Notes: generated by a model not told the origin, from the letters alone. Positions 1-9,612 are shown, numbered from the stretch's first letter. The stretch is DNA of 64,000 nt from Carbonactinospora thermoautotrophica (GCF_001543895.1 NZ_JYIJ01000014.1:1-64000); one strand, 5' to 3'. A program made the numbers and translations.

Positions 1-397
1 CGCCAGCCGGTCGTAAGTGGCGAGCTGCTAGAAACACCGCGGCGACGGCGGCGACGAGGCCGTTGCCGGTGCCGTAGAGCAGGCCGTATCGCACCGGCTC
101 GGCGTGCTGCTTGGCGTCGCGATCCCGTTCGGGCTCTCGCGGCTCCGGATGTTGGACGACATTCGATCTTCAGCACGGACGACACCGTTGTTCAGTTGCT
201 CGCGTCCGGGTCCGGGTGACGGTTGAGCAGTTGGTCGTACGGGTCGACCGTCGGCAGAGGCCGAGCGTCGGCTTGGTTCGCCGGGGACGCGCACACGGGG
301 GTCTGCGCTTCCGGCGGGCGGGCACGCACCGCCCGCCGCAGAGGATGACCGTCACGTCGGGTCGGCGGACGAGGGCACGCGCCTGGGCGATGGTTCT
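1..397. other. No recognisable gene at the left edge
   Basis: Overlapping ORFs run in several frames here, but none has a convincing ribosome binding site or a family signature. Their compositions (Arg and Pro rich) are typical of antisense shadows of GC-rich DNA. I see nothing I can name. Confidence 0.4.
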
Positions 398-661
398 CTA
401 AAACGATCGTTTCCCGGACCCAGTCGAGGGTGTCCAGCAGTTCCTCGCGCGCGGCGGCCCGGGCCCGGTCCCGGGCCGCCGCGCGCACGCCCCGGCCGCC
501 CGCCGGGCCCGGCGCTTGTGCTCGGTGACCAGCGCTTTGACCCGGTCGCGGGTCCCCCACGGCACCGCGAGGGTGACCTTCACCGTGCCTGCCACATCTG
601 TCACATGCGGGAGCGTATCCGGCCAGATACAAATCTCGCGGTAGTGGCTCGGCCGGGTCAC
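200..661 (-). pseudogene. Possible frameshifted small hypothetical gene
   Basis: From a GTG at 661 the minus strand reads a plausible start (MTRPSHYREICIWPDTL) followed by a strand-like VKVTLAVPWGTRDRVKAL segment and a basic helix. Near 500 the coherent reading moves to another frame, which continues with EELLDTLDWVRETIVLE. This looks like one small helical protein broken by a frameshift, perhaps a DNA-binding or antitoxin-like protein. No family was recognised. It sits beside IS remnants, which fits decay. Confidence 0.25.
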
Positions 662-712
662 GTCCCGGCTGGTGGTGTGTGAGCCAGCCGAACCGATGAT
701 CCGTGGTTGAAG

Positions 713-994
713 TTAAGCGGGGATCGCCTCGGGGGCGATCGGCTGGGCGAGCGATTCGCCGATCACGGCTCTAATGCGGGCCTTGGCCAGCATCCCTCGG
801 CTCATGTAGCAGCGGGCTTCGGTCCATTCGTTGGCCTGTTCGGCCAGCACCGCGCCGACCAACCCGCGATGAAGGCCTCGGTCGGGGAAGATATCGACCA
901 CGTCGGTGCGGCGGCGGATCTCCTTGTTCAGCCGTTCTTGGGGTTGTTCGACCAGATCTGCCGTCAGGCCTCGCGCGGCTGGGCGATGAAAACC
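713..994 (-). pseudogene. IS256-family transposase, C-terminal remnant
   Basis: Read on the minus strand from the IS5 boundary, the frame gives [19 protein letters not shown], then [24 protein letters not shown] and a stop. This is the characteristic C-terminal end of IS256/MULE-type mutator transposases (NPxERLNKEIKRRTDVVGIFP). The N-terminal two thirds and the DDE residues are missing. The adjoining IS5-type element at 995 cuts the coding sequence, so the remnant is dead. Confidence 0.7.
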
Positions 995-1920
995 AGTGAG
1001 GTTTTCTCAGTAGCGTCGTCCGTGTTCGAACTGGGTGAGGACGAGTGCGGCGCGGACGATGGCACCGATGCGCCAGGGGTCGAGGGTGACGTGTTGGAGG
1101 GCCTTCCAGCGGGTTTTGAGCAGTGCGATGCCGCGTTCGGCCACGGCGCGCAGCGCGTTGATGATCCTGTTGCGGGCGCGGTTGTCGACCGACAGCACCT
1201 GGGTGCCGGGCGGGTTACGGATCGGGGTGTGCACGCCGATCCCGGCGCCGATGTAGCCCTTGTCGGCCAGCGTGGGCAGGCGTGAGGCGTACAGAGCCGG
1301 CAGTGCCAGTTCGCGGGCCGCGGCCAGGTCATGGGTACGCCCGGGACTCACCTGCGATGTCCACAGCGGGAACCCGTCCGGTGCACACACAAGCTGAATG
1401 TTGCCGCCGTGACGTGCGTGTTTGCCCGAATACCACTCGTCGTGACCGGCCTCGGTACACGCCGCCACCCGATCGGTTTCGACCAGCGTGCCGTCCAGGA
1501 TCAGATGGGAGATCCCCTCGGTTCGGGAGCGGGTCAGGACCTGGTGCAGGTCGGGAGCGGCGTCGGCGAGCACGTCGATGCCCTCGTGGAGATACCGGTA
1601 GGCCGTGGCGATGGAGATCTTGTGGTCGCGGGCGAGTGCGTCGACCCGGGTGGCGTCGGCGAACCAGCGCAGCACCAGCACGGCCTGGCGGAAGCAGGTC
1701 AACGCGCGGGAGCCCCGCCGGGTGCCCCGGCGTCGCCGTTCCGCGCGCAGCAGGCCCGAGACGAACAGCACCGTCTGGCGTGACACGGCGAGCGTGGCAG
1801 GATAGGTGACCACGTGGAGCCCCTCCGGTAAGACCTGATCCCTCAGCAAGATCAGTCCTACCAGGGGCTTCACGCCTATCTGACACCAGGTCAACCACCC
1901 ATCACTGAGAAAACCTCAGT
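995..1920 (-). mobile_element. IS5-type insertion sequence, copy 1
   Basis: A 926 bp element with one transposase. The ends carry an inverted repeat with the core TGAGGTTTTCTCAGT (left about 997-1011, right about 1905-1919). The sequence looks base-for-base the same as 54000-54925, at a constant offset of 53005, in the same orientation. The triplet AGT occurs at both outer edges of both copies and is either part of the end or a short target duplication. The left flank is an IS256 remnant. Confidence 0.85.
1007..1894 (-). CDS. IS5-family transposase (copy 1)
   Basis: A 295-residue DDE transposase. The N-terminal half carries a helix-turn-helix region (ARDHKISIATAYRYLHEGI, about residues 85-103). 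The catalytic half starts with a DGTLVETDR motif (first Asp near residue 135) and contains HGGNIQLV, DKGYIGAG (second Asp) and a C-terminal helix with RARNRIINALRAVAERGIA. This is the IS5/ISL2-like 'transposase family protein' seen widely in Streptomyces. It has full length and an open frame, so it is probably active. The ATG lies 26 nt inside the right end of the element. Confidence 0.85.
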   Translation of the reverse strand: MTWCQIGVKPLVGLILLRDQVLPEGLHVVTYPATLAVSRQTVLFVSGLLRAERRRRGTRRGSRALTCFRQAVLVLRWFADATRVDALARDHKISIATAYRYLHEGIDVLADAAPDLHQVLTRSRTEGISHLILDGTLVETDRVAACTEAGHDEWYSGKHARHGGNIQLVCAPDGFPLWTSQVSPGRTHDLAAARELALPALYASRLPTLADKGYIGAGIGVHTPIRNPPGTQVLSVDNRARNRIINALRAVAERGIALLKTRWKALQHVTLDPWRIGAIVRAALVLTQFEHGRRY

Positions 1921-2151
1921 ATGCCTCCAGCGCTACCTCGCCCGCAAGATTTACCGTGCCCTCGAAAACGGCTCACACTCCACCGCCAATGCCGCTTGAC
2001 AAGCATAGAAGCGTCGCGGCGGTGGCTGCCTCACGCCGTGACGCCACCCCGGACCGCAGCCCGGACGCCGTACACCACCACCTGGGAGGCATCCCGCGGA
2101 TGTCACTACCAGCGAAGAACTAAACATCATAAAGTATCGCTGAGGTACTAG
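1918..2151 (+). pseudogene. Transposase C-terminal remnants (IS110-like tail and IS701 3' end)
   Basis: Directly right of the IS5 copy, one frame reads CLQRYLARKIYRALE and then stops near 1998, a short tail like those of IS110/IS116-type transposases. Further on, 2093-2151 reads GCHYQRRTKHHKVSLRY and ends in CTAG preceded (in complement) by a CTAGTACC-type terminus. The same CHYQRRxKHH tail and a CTAGTACT terminus occur at the IS701 end near 30673 (and the tail near 5030), so this is the 3' end of a third IS701 relative. Both pieces are non-functional. Confidence 0.45.
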
Positions 2152-2312
2152 ATTTCCGTAGTTTTCCCGGATGTTGGCAAGCGCGTGCAGATTGTTTACT
2201 ACAGCAATAGCTTCACGAGCTGCGAAATAGAAATAATAAAATTCGCTGTTCGGTTAGTGGCTAGCGTGGAAGTGATTGGCCTTGCGTCTGTCGGCTAGCC
2301 CAAGGAGCGGTT
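2152..2312. other. AT-rich intergenic stretch
   Basis: About 160 bp clearly richer in A+T than the surroundings (for example GAAATAGAAATAATAAAATT near 2224-2243). No gene is seen. It precedes a good ribosome binding site at about 2300 and may hold the promoter of the decayed gene at 2313. Confidence 0.35.
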
Positions 2313-2640
2313 ATGGTCAGCCCTCACTCCTCCACATACAATGAGGCCTTCACTACGGTCGAGACGTATCACTGTGAAACCGACGTCGTGTCTGGTTATC
2401 TGCTGAGTGCTTACTTCTGCTATCGCGACGGCAGCGCTCGGGGGTCACGTGCTGTACCGCGCACTTGGCCGTCCAGTGATACAGGCCGATGTCCGCGAAA
2501 CCGAACGTGGCATGAGGGTGGGAGCCTGTGCGGTAGGAAGTGGACAGCCTGCTCTGGGTGGTGGGCAGGGAAGCTGAGGGAGCGCGCGTCGCGACGGTGG
2601 CCAACTACATCGATAACGTCACCGACTAGAAGGTCCAGAG
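2313..2640 (+). pseudogene. Decayed unknown gene with a good start
   Basis: AAGGAGCGGTT precedes an ATG at 2313, and the first 40 residues (YNEAFTTVETYHCETDVV, YLLSAYFCYRDG) look like real protein. The coherent reading then changes frame to GHVLYRALGRPVIQADVRE and again to SLLWVVGREAEGARVATVAN, YIDNVTD, stop near 2629. Three pieces in three frames suggest a single gene with frameshifts. The family is not recognised. Its place among IS remnants supports decay. Confidence 0.35.
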
Positions 2641-3170
2641 AGTCTTCCGGGAGAGCCAGGGCTAACTGGGTACACCCGAACACCAAAGATCTACAACGTC
2701 GATGTACCACTCCATTGATCGGGGTTTGTGATGTCCAGCCAGGACGAGGCCACCCCACCCCTCGCCAGCTGCAGAGTAGTGCTGTGTTCGGGATCCTAGC
2801 CAAGCATTACGGCTTGGACACGTCAGCATCAGGGACTCCGGAGCGACTTCGGTGAGGCCGCCACCGTTCAATTGGAAGATAAGTGTGCGAAGGCGACCTT
2901 TTGCACTCAGCTGAACGGCGTCTTCGGCCCGGTGCAGATCCGGTACAGGGACCGGCCCACGTGCTCCTCGACAGATGCGCACGGGAGAGAAGTTAGGTGC
3001 TGTGTTCAGCGTGTCAGAGTTCCCCGGCCCGCCGCGACCTCATAGTCCAGCGTGCGAGCGCGCGAACTGCGGAGTTTTCACCGATGTCGCGTTTCTCGGA
3101 TGTCTGATCGTTTTCTCGGCTGCGGCGCCACCGCGCTGGCTCCAGTACCTGATTCGGCAGAAGTGAGCGG
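2641..3170. other. Unassigned region between decayed gene and group II intron
   Basis: Short ORFs occur on both strands, none with a family signature or clean start. Two short matches to the IS630 terminus (GTGCTGTGTTC) lie near 2778 and 2998, hinting at more decayed insertion sequences. Nothing can be assigned. Confidence 0.3.
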
Positions 3171-3553
3171 AGACGAGGAGGCGTCGGGCCACTTGCGCCG
3201 TGAAGCAGGGCCGCGTCGTTAGACATTGAGAGAGAGCCGAGCCGAGTGGTTCACGGCGAAGGCCATGGAAGCGGTGAAGATCCTGGAGGCAGCCGCGAGG
3301 GACTCTCCGGCGTAAGAGGGCGCGGAACGTTTAGAAGGTGACGGCGGGAGCTGGGGAGGCCCTCCCCGGCCGAAGCGTGCTGCGGACAGGCGTGGACATC
3401 GTCGTCCTATAACCGGTGTGGAGCCGGGAAGTGGGCGGCGGTCGGGAGGGAGTCGGAGGCGGTCGTAGTACCGATCGAGCCGCAGGACAACACAACCTGT
3501 GGTGAGGGAAGGGCCGCTGCTTCGTTCACGCGCGAGATTGCGAGACGCGACTG

Positions 3554-4926
3554 GTGAGTGCCGCTAGGTCCACCCTGGCGGCTGTCTGTGGGGACAGAGT
3601 CCGTGCCTTGCAGCATGCGCTTTACCGGGCGGCCAAGGCCGACCCGAATCGACGGTTCCACGCGCTGTTCGGCAAAGTCCACCGCAGGGACGTGCTGGAA
3701 CGGGCGTGGGAGGACGTGCGCCGCAACCGCGGCGCTGCCGGCATCGACCAGGTCACGCTGGCGGATGTCGAGGAGTACGGGGAGGCTCGGCTCCTTGACG
3801 AGCTGGCCACGGAGTTGAAGGACAGGCGGTACCGGCCGCTGCCGACCCGGCGGTGTTCATCCCCAAGCCGGGTTCCAGCGAGCAGAGGCCGTTATCGATT
3901 CCTTCGGTCCGTGACCGGATCGTGCAGGCGGCGGTGAAGATCGTGCTCGAGCCGATCTTCGAGGCCGACATGATGGGCTGCTCCTTCGGGTTTCGGCCCA
4001 GGCGGTCCGCGCACGATGCCCTGCAGGTGCTCATCGGTGAGTCCTGGCAGGGGCGCCGCTGGGTGGTGGAGACCGATATCGCCAACTGCTTTGAGGCGAT
4101 TCCCCGCTCCGGGTTGATGCAGGCGATCGAGGAACGCGTCTGTGACCAGGCTGTCCTTGCCCTGCTGCTCCTTGCCCTGCTGCGCAGCATGCTGCGTGCC
4201 GGGGTGATGGAGGCCGGGTCGCTGCGGCGCAATGTGGCCGGTGCGCCGCAAGGTGGGGTGATCTCGCCCCTGCTCTGCAACGTCTACCTGCACCGGCTGG
4301 ACCGGGCCTGGGAGACTCGCGAGCACGGCGTGCTGGTCCGTTACGCCGGCGACGCGCTGGTGATGTGCGATACCCGGGAGCAGGCCGAAGCCGCGCTGGC
4401 GCGGCTGAGTGCTCTGCTGGCCGAACTCGGGCTGGAGCCCAAAGCGGCCAAGACCCGCATTGTGCACCTGGCCGAAGGTGACGAGGGATGTGACTTTCTC
4501 GGGTTTCACCATCGGCTGGTACGTGGGCGGACCCCGAAATCCGCGCATTTGGCCTTCCTCGCTCGCTGGCCCTCACGCAAGGCCACCCAACGGGCACGTG
4601 ACCGGATCCGGGAGATCACCGGCCGGACGTGGCTGTGGGTGCCGGTCGAGGACATCGTGAAGGAGCTCAACCTCTTCCTACGCGGTTGGGCCGGGTACTT
4701 CCGCTACGGCAACTCGGCTCGGGTCCTCGGCCAGATCAGGAACTACGCCTTGATGCGGCTTGCGCTGATGTTGTCCAAGAGGGGCAACCGGCGCAGAGCT
4801 TGGGGATGGGGCATCAGACAGGTGCTGTTATCCCCGGACCATCTCGGCCTGATCAGCCTTGATGGAACCGTGATCCCGCCCAGGCCTTTCCGGGACTGGC
4901 GGGGAAGGACTGAACGCCGCCGGTGA
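3554..4926 (+). pseudogene. ltrA: Group II intron reverse transcriptase/maturase, frameshifted, YAGD
   Basis: The N-terminal part (frame from 3554) has RVRALQHALYRAAKADPNRRF and NRGAAGIDQVTLADVEEYG, the RT-0/RT-1 region. Near 3850 one base is missing, and the protein continues in another frame with VFIPKPGSSEQRPLSIPSV, GCSFGFRPRRSAHDAL, AGAPQGGVISPLLCNVYL, then a maturase X domain (LFLRGWAGYFRYGN). The catalytic box normally YADD reads YAGD (VRYAGDALVM), so the first catalytic Asp is Gly. The frameshift and the lost Asp both indicate a dead enzyme. The intron RNA could still be mobilised in trans. Confidence 0.85.
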
Positions 4927-4937
4927 AGAACGTCGGT

Positions 4938-4974
4938 AAGCCGTGTGCGGGAGAACCGCATGCACGGTTTGACG
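4938..4974 (+). ncRNA. Group II intron domain V
   Basis: A compact hairpin of the catalytic domain V type: AAGCCGTGTGCGG, loop GAGAA, CCGCATGCACGGTTT. It lies just downstream of the maturase stop, as expected for the catalytic core of a group II ribozyme. Confidence 0.7.
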
Positions 4975-5025
4975 GACGGGAAACGGGCCGCGATCTGCAA
5001 AACCGCGCCAGTCCCCGACCCTCCC

Positions 5026-6445
5026 AGTTGGTGATGTTTGAGTCTGCGCTGGTAGTGGCAGGTTCTGGCGCGGGCTTGGTGCTGTCTGCGCCAGAACGAC
5101 CAGTGCAGAATGCGGGTGGGTGGTCGTGGCCGGTCGAGGACCAGCGCATCGATCAGGCGGCGGATCTCGTTGACGGTCAAGGCGATCGGGGCCGGGGTGG
5201 GGGTTTCGGTGCCGGTGCGTGGTCGGGCCGGGGTGGCGGTGGCGGCCACGAAGGCGAGGATGGCCAGGGCGAGCATGGCCAAGGTGATGGGCGGTGCCAG
5301 GAGGTGAAGTGCCGGACCTGGTAGTGGTCCAAGCCGACGCTGCCCTTGGCGGCCTGGAAGCATTCCTCGATCGCCCAGCGGACGCCGGCGATTCTCACGA
5401 CGGTGGCCAGCGGCACCGGCTGGGGGTGAAGCACAGGTAGAACGCCCGCTCGCCGGTGGTCGTGTTGCGGCGGATGAGCAGCTGGCGGCGTTGGCCGTCG
5501 CCGTTCAGAGCGATCCACGCCCAGCGGTAGACGCGCGGGCCCTTGGCGCCGGATCCGGCACTGCGATGCTGCCAGGCGCTGTCGGGCAGGTGTGCGGCGG
5601 CCGTGTCGGCGCGGATCCGGGTGCGGCCGTCGTTGATCCGTACCCGGGTATCGCAGGAGACCGCCAGGACGTAGCCGACGCCGCGGGCTTCCAGCTCGGT
5701 GCGCAAGGTGGGGTCTTGGCCATAGACCTCGTCTGCGGTGACCCAGTCGGCGGGGGTGCCCGCGTCCAGCGCAGCGACGATCATCTCGCGTGCGAGCTGC
5801 GGTTTCGTCGCGAAGGCGGTCTGCTCGGGTATCCCGGCCTGACGGCGGCGCTGTTCGTTGGCGCACCAGGTGTCTTTGGGCAGGTAAAGGCGTCGGTCGA
5901 TCAGCGCCCGCCCGTGCGGGGAGGCGTAGGCGAGGAACACCCCGATCTGGCAGTTCTCGATCCGCCCGGCGGTGCCGGAGTACTGGCGCTGCACGCCAGC
6001 CGAGTGCACGCCCTTCTTCAGGAAGCCGGTCTCGTCCACGATCAGTACCCCATCCGAGTGGCCGAGGTGTTCGACCACCAGGCCGCGCAGGTCGTCGCGG
6101 ATCGCATCGGCGTCCCAGCGGGCCGAGCGCAGCAACCGCTGCATCGCATCGGGTCGCCGGTGACCGGCGTGCTCGGCCAGCGACCAGCAGTTCTTGCGCT
6201 CCAGGCCGGATAGCAGTCCGGTCACAAACGCCCGTGCCGCCGCCCGGGGTTCGACTCGGGCGAACCGACCCGCTACCCGGGCCATCACCTGGTCGAGCAC
6301 CGCACGCCACTGGTCAGGGTCTACGCTATGGCCCGCGGCCACTGCTCGATCTTGAAGAGTCCACACACCTCGTCAAGATCACGCGGTGGCCGTTCCCGGT
6401 TCCCGCCCCGAGAGCCAAGATCACGAAGTGCGGCTGGAGTATTAG
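5026..6445 (-). mobile_element. IS701-family element, frameshifted
   Basis: The right (5') end shows GGAGTATTAG at 6436-6445, the complement of CTAATACTCC, matching the CTAGTACTCC terminus of the IS701 remnant at 30673. The left end is shared with that remnant from CAGTTGGTGATGTTTGAG onward but lacks the outermost terminus, since the group II intron adjoins there. The transposase is broken by two frameshifts. Confidence 0.7.
5030..6366 (-). pseudogene. IS701-family transposase with two frameshifts
   Basis: The N-terminal frame (GTG at 6366 down to about 5400) has RFARVEPRAAARAFVTGLLSG, the first DDE Asp in LIVDETGFLKKG, KDTWCANEQRRRQAGIP, and the second Asp in DWVTADEVYG. Near 5410 it shifts into a frame with VVRIAGVRWAIEECFQAAKG and GLDHYQVRHFTSWHR (third acidic residue region). 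Near 5310 it shifts again into one with TLAMLALAILAFVAATA and ends with CHYQRRLKHH. All segments are collinear with the IS701 family ('IS701 family transposase', about 400 aa). The breaks make it a pseudogene unless frameshifting is programmed. Confidence 0.85.
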
Positions 6446-6621
6446 ACGCCATGCCGTGTCCTTTCCCAACGCGCCGCGGACGCTGTTTGCCAAGGTCACC
6501 GCGCCCAATGCCACAGATATGCATCACTGCTGTGGCGTTTTTGCTCTGGTTCGAGCCGGCTACTCGCGGTTGTGTGCCGAGTACGGCGATCGATCCACCG
6601 ACAACAACGGAGGTGACGGGC

Positions 6622-6813
6622 ATGAGCAGCCGGCAGACGGTGACGACCGTCCCCGTCACGCATAGCCAACCATCCGCCCTGGATCTGCTGCGCAGCACGG
6701 CCACGGTCGTGCTGAACGAGCACGTCAACGCCTACGGCCTGTGCGCGGTGTGCGGCTCGGCCTTCCCGTGCGAGCGTGCCGTGCTCGCCGAACACAACCT
6801 GGCGTCTCTTTGA
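6622..6813 (+). CDS. Small Cys-containing hypothetical protein (63 aa)
   Basis: ATG at 6622, preceded by GGAGGTGACGGGC. The protein has a helical middle (SALDLLRSTATVVLNEH) and a conserved-looking C-terminus with two cysteines spaced CAVCGSAFPCERA, a possible metal-binding turn. Small proteins of this kind occur in actinomycetes next to recombinase-like genes and histidine-kinase-like ATPases, the same neighbours as here. Function unknown. Confidence 0.6.
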   Translation: MSSRQTVTTVPVTHSQPSALDLLRSTATVVLNEHVNAYGLCAVCGSAFPCERAVLAEHNLASL

Positions 6814-7005
6814 AGGCTCCTTGGGCTCGCGTCGATGGACCTCCGGCGCGAGGCCGACGTGCGCCGGAGGTGGTTCCTCCGTCCCCTCCGCCACCTCCGG
6901 CGCACCCCCCGAAAACGCAGGGCCGGAACGCGGCGATGCCGCCGAGCCCGCGCTCCGGCCCCGCTTCCAGCGCAAAGTGCGTCCGACCATAACGGGAAGT
7001 CGCAA

Positions 7006-7309
7006 ATGCCGCCTCTGGTCTTTGGCTACGTCCGAGCGTCCAACGCGGCGGATGCCGCCACATACGTCGACCAGCTCCAGCAGGCCGCCGTCGCCGAGGC
7101 CCTGGTGCTGGCGGATGTCTTTGTCGGCCGGTCGCGTGCGGCTTTCTTCGATGCTGGACCGGCTCTCCTTGCAGCAGGCCGAGGGCGTGATGGTCCTCGC
7201 GGTCCAAGAGCGGGCCTGGGACGCGGAGTTTCAACGGCTTTTCAGAAAACTCCTCGATGACACGGGGGCGCGGCTGTACGTGGCGGCCGAAGTGGAGCGC
7301 TCCTCATGA
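7006..7309 (+). pseudogene. Recombinase/resolvase-like protein, frameshifted
   Basis: The ATG at 7006 starts PPLVFGYVRASNAADAATY, like the first strand of a serine recombinase (xxGYxRxS) although the catalytic context is weak. Near 7148 the reading frame changes; the second part (SMLDRLSLQQAEGVMVLAVQ) ends in AAEVERSS at 7309. The stop overlaps the next ATG at 7306. The join gives a protein of about 100 residues. It may be a decayed gene or a real frameshift. Confidence 0.45.
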
Positions 7310-7806
7310 CGGCTGCTCCGGCCCCTCTGCGCGGCGCGCGTCCGCTGGTGAGCTACCTGGAACTGGCCGGACTGCCGAGTGCGGTGCGCTGGGCCAGACG
7401 GCACACCCGGGACGTGCTTTCGGCGTGGGGCATCGAGCGCAACGCCGTGGAGACGGTCGAGCTGCTGGTGAGCGAGCTGGTGACCAACGCCGTGCGGCAT
7501 GCCCGGGTGCCCGAGGGCGCGGTGACGTACCTGGACCTGGCGGAGGTACGGCGCATTTCCCTGACTTTGCGGCTCCGGCGCGACCGGGTGTCGGTGGAGG
7601 TCTGGGATAGCGATTCGCGACCTCCCGCCGTGAAGGAACAGGACCTCGACGCCGAGGGTGGGCGAGGGCTTTTCCTGGTCGCCACGCTCAGCAAGGAGTG
7701 GGGGTATTACCACCCGCCGATGGGCGGGAAAGTGGTGTGGTGCGTGGTGACGTTCTGTGCTGTCCAGCGGGAGCCCTACACCTGGGTCGAGCAGGCCCGC
7801 GGGTGA
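7306..7806 (+). CDS. ATP-binding protein, anti-sigma-factor kinase type
   Basis: A 166-residue protein of the RsbW/SpoIIAB-like HATPase_c family that is very abundant in actinomycetes. Motifs: N-box ELLVSELVTNAVRHA (about residues 48-62), strand VEVWDSDSRPP (G1-like box) and GGRGLFLVATLSKEWG (G2 box, about residues 112-127). The family binds ATP and usually phosphorylates or sequesters an anti-anti-sigma factor. The ATG overlaps the preceding stop as ATGA, pointing to translational coupling. A partner antagonist is not adjacent. Confidence 0.8.
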   Translation: MTAAPAPLRGARPLVSYLELAGLPSAVRWARRHTRDVLSAWGIERNAVETVELLVSELVTNAVRHARVPEGAVTYLDLAEVRRISLTLRLRRDRVSVEVWDSDSRPPAVKEQDLDAEGGRGLFLVATLSKEWGYYHPPMGGKVVWCVVTFCAVQREPYTWVEQARG

Positions 7807-7861
7807 TCGTCACGCCGGGGACCACGCCGCGAACGCTCGCGTTGGGGCGGGCTGACTCGCC

Positions 7862-8563
7862 TCACTTGGTCCGCCCGTCGGGCAGCCGCGCCGGGTGGGA
7901 GGCGTCGGTGAACTCCTGGAACTCCCCGGTGAGCAGGAACGCCACCTGCTCGGCGATGTCCACGGCGTGGTCGCCTGCCCGTTCGAGCTGCCGCGAGACG
8001 GCCATCATGCGCAACGCCCACTCCAGGAGCCGCGGATCGCCGCCGCAGGCCGCCGTCTCCGGGTACATGTCCCGGTTGATCCGGTCCACGGGCTGGTCCA
8101 TCTCGGGGAGCCGGAGCGCCAGGTCGAGGTCCCGGCGGGCGAAGGCCGCGAGCGCCACGCGGACCATCTCGCCCACCACGGCCGCCATCTCCAGCAGGTG
8201 GTCGACGATCGCGCGCCGGGTGGGCATGCCCTGGGTGGCCTTGACGACCGTCGCCGTGTTGACCGCGGTGTCGCCGACCCGTTCCAGGTGCAGGTTGATG
8301 TGCAAGACAGCGATCACGAGCCGCAGGTCGGTGGCGACCGGGGTCTGCAACGCCAGCAAGTCCAGCGCGCGGCGGTCGATCGCGACGTACCGCTCGTCGA
8401 TGTCGTCGTCCGCCCGGATGATGGAGTCGGCGAGGTCAGCGTCCCCGGAGCCGAGCGCTTGGGCGGCGCGTGCGAGCAGGCCCGTAGCCGCCCGCCCCAT
8501 GGCCAGCAGGTCCCCCTCGAGCTGGTCGAGTTCCTCGTGGAACCGCCGCCGCGTCTCGCTCAT
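7862..8563 (-). CDS. phoU: Phosphate transport system accessory protein PhoU
   Basis: 233 residues, the usual PhoU length, with two three-helix repeats. Typical signatures are RRFHEELDQLEGDLLAMGR at the N-terminus and in repeat 2 the metal-binding-like E/D clusters (HINLHLERVGDTAVN near residue 100; SRQLERAGDHAVDIAEQVAF near residue 200). PhoU represses the PhoR/PhoB (PhoP) response through the Pst transporter and is cytosolic. No pst gene adjoins it, and it is transcribed away from the ATPase gene. Start at ATG 8563. Confidence 0.92.
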   Translation of the reverse strand: MSETRRRFHEELDQLEGDLLAMGRAATGLLARAAQALGSGDADLADSIIRADDDIDERYVAIDRRALDLLALQTPVATDLRLVIAVLHINLHLERVGDTAVNTATVVKATQGMPTRRAIVDHLLEMAAVVGEMVRVALAAFARRDLDLALRLPEMDQPVDRINRDMYPETAACGGDPRLLEWALRMMAVSRQLERAGDHAVDIAEQVAFLLTGEFQEFTDASHPARLPDGRTK

Positions 8564-8649
8564 CCGAACCGCCCGGTGTCGGGGACGACACTGGAAAGTC
8601 TAGGCGGGGCGCTCGGCGCCGGACCGGAAACCAGCCGTGGTGGAGCGAG

Positions 8650-9564
8650 TCAACCGGCGGCGAGCGCCTTGGCCAGCCGGTTCACCGGGCCGCTCAGCGC
8701 CCAGCGCTCCGCCAGCTCGGCCAGCCGCTCCGGGTGCCGGGGCTCGCGTGGCAGGCGGGTGTCCAGGTCGGCCGGCACGGGAGCGTCGCGGGCCACCCGG
8801 ACCACCGGCGAGACGGTGTCCAGGTAGGGGCGTGCCGCCTCCAGCTTGCGCCGCAGGCTCGGGCCCAGCCCGGAGGCGGGGTCGTCGAGCGCGGCGAGCA
8901 GCCCCTCCAGGCTCTCGTACCTGCTGAGCAGCGACGCGGCGGTCTTCTCCCCGACGCCGGGCACGCCGGGCAGCCCGTCGCTGGGGTCGCCGCGCAGCAG
9001 CGCGAAGTCCGCGTACGCGCGGCCCGGGACGCCGTACCGCCGGATCAGCTCGGCATCGTCGATCACCTCGTGCTGGCCGACCCCGCGCGCGGTGTACAGC
9101 AGGCGCACGCCGCGGGTGTCGTCGACGAGCTGGAGCAGGTCCCGGTCCCCGGTCACCACGTCCACGGGCATCCGCGCGCGGGCGCACAACGTGCCGATCA
9201 CGTCGTCGGCCTCGTACCCGGGCACGCCGCAGCAGGCGATCCCGAACGCGTCCAGCACCTGCTCGATGACCGGGATCTGCGCCAGCAGCCCGGCCGGCAC
9301 CTGCTCCCTACCGTCCTCGGCGACGCGGTGCGCCTTGTACTGGGGGAACACCGCGACCCGGAACGCCGGACGCCAGTCGGCGTCCAGGCAGGCGACCAGG
9401 TGGGTGGGCCGGTGGTCGGTGACCATGCGCGCGGTGAAGTCCAACAGCCCGCGCACCGCGTTCACCGGGGTGCCGTCCGGGGCGGTGAGCGACTCCGGTA
9501 CCCCGTAGAACGCGCGGAAGTACAGCGACGGGGTGTCCAGCAGCATCAGTCGGTCTTGGGCCAC
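8650..9564 (-). CDS. 5'-3' exonuclease (DNA polymerase I N-terminal type)
   Basis: A 304-residue stand-alone flap exonuclease. The PIN-like domain has LMLLDTPSLYFRAFYG at the start, LDADWRPAFR and the metal-binding acidic cluster YEADDVIGTL (near residue 118) and VTGDRDLLQLV (near 137). A helix-hairpin-helix follows: LRGDPSDGLPGVPGVGEKTA (near 190-210). Stand-alone versions are common in actinobacteria and probably act in RNA primer removal or repair. Divergently transcribed from the peptidase gene at 9613 over a 48 bp gap. Confidence 0.9.
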   Translation of the reverse strand: MAQDRLMLLDTPSLYFRAFYGVPESLTAPDGTPVNAVRGLLDFTARMVTDHRPTHLVACLDADWRPAFRVAVFPQYKAHRVAEDGREQVPAGLLAQIPVIEQVLDAFGIACCGVPGYEADDVIGTLCARARMPVDVVTGDRDLLQLVDDTRGVRLLYTARGVGQHEVIDDAELIRRYGVPGRAYADFALLRGDPSDGLPGVPGVGEKTAASLLSRYESLEGLLAALDDPASGLGPSLRRKLEAARPYLDTVSPVVRVARDAPVPADLDTRLPREPRHPERLAELAERWALSGPVNRLAKALAAG

Positions 9565-9612
9565 GCCGCCAGCTTCTCACCCGCGGTGACACACCCGGCG
9601 TAGATTGACAGC

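Larger units (their letters stand above)
3180..5025 (+). mobile_element. Group II intron (degenerate), approximate borders
   Basis: The unit comprises a non-coding 5' part (about 3180-3550), a maturase reading frame (3554-4926) and a 3' part with a recognisable domain V. At 4938-4974 the sequence AGCCGTGTGCGGGAGAACC is followed by GCATGCACGGTTTG, forming the short conserved domain V hairpin with its GAGA-like tetraloop. A domain VI-like hairpin follows (about 4984-5012). The 3' border abuts the end of the IS701 remnant near 5025. The exact 5' border (a GUGYG motif) was not identified with confidence. Confidence 0.65.
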
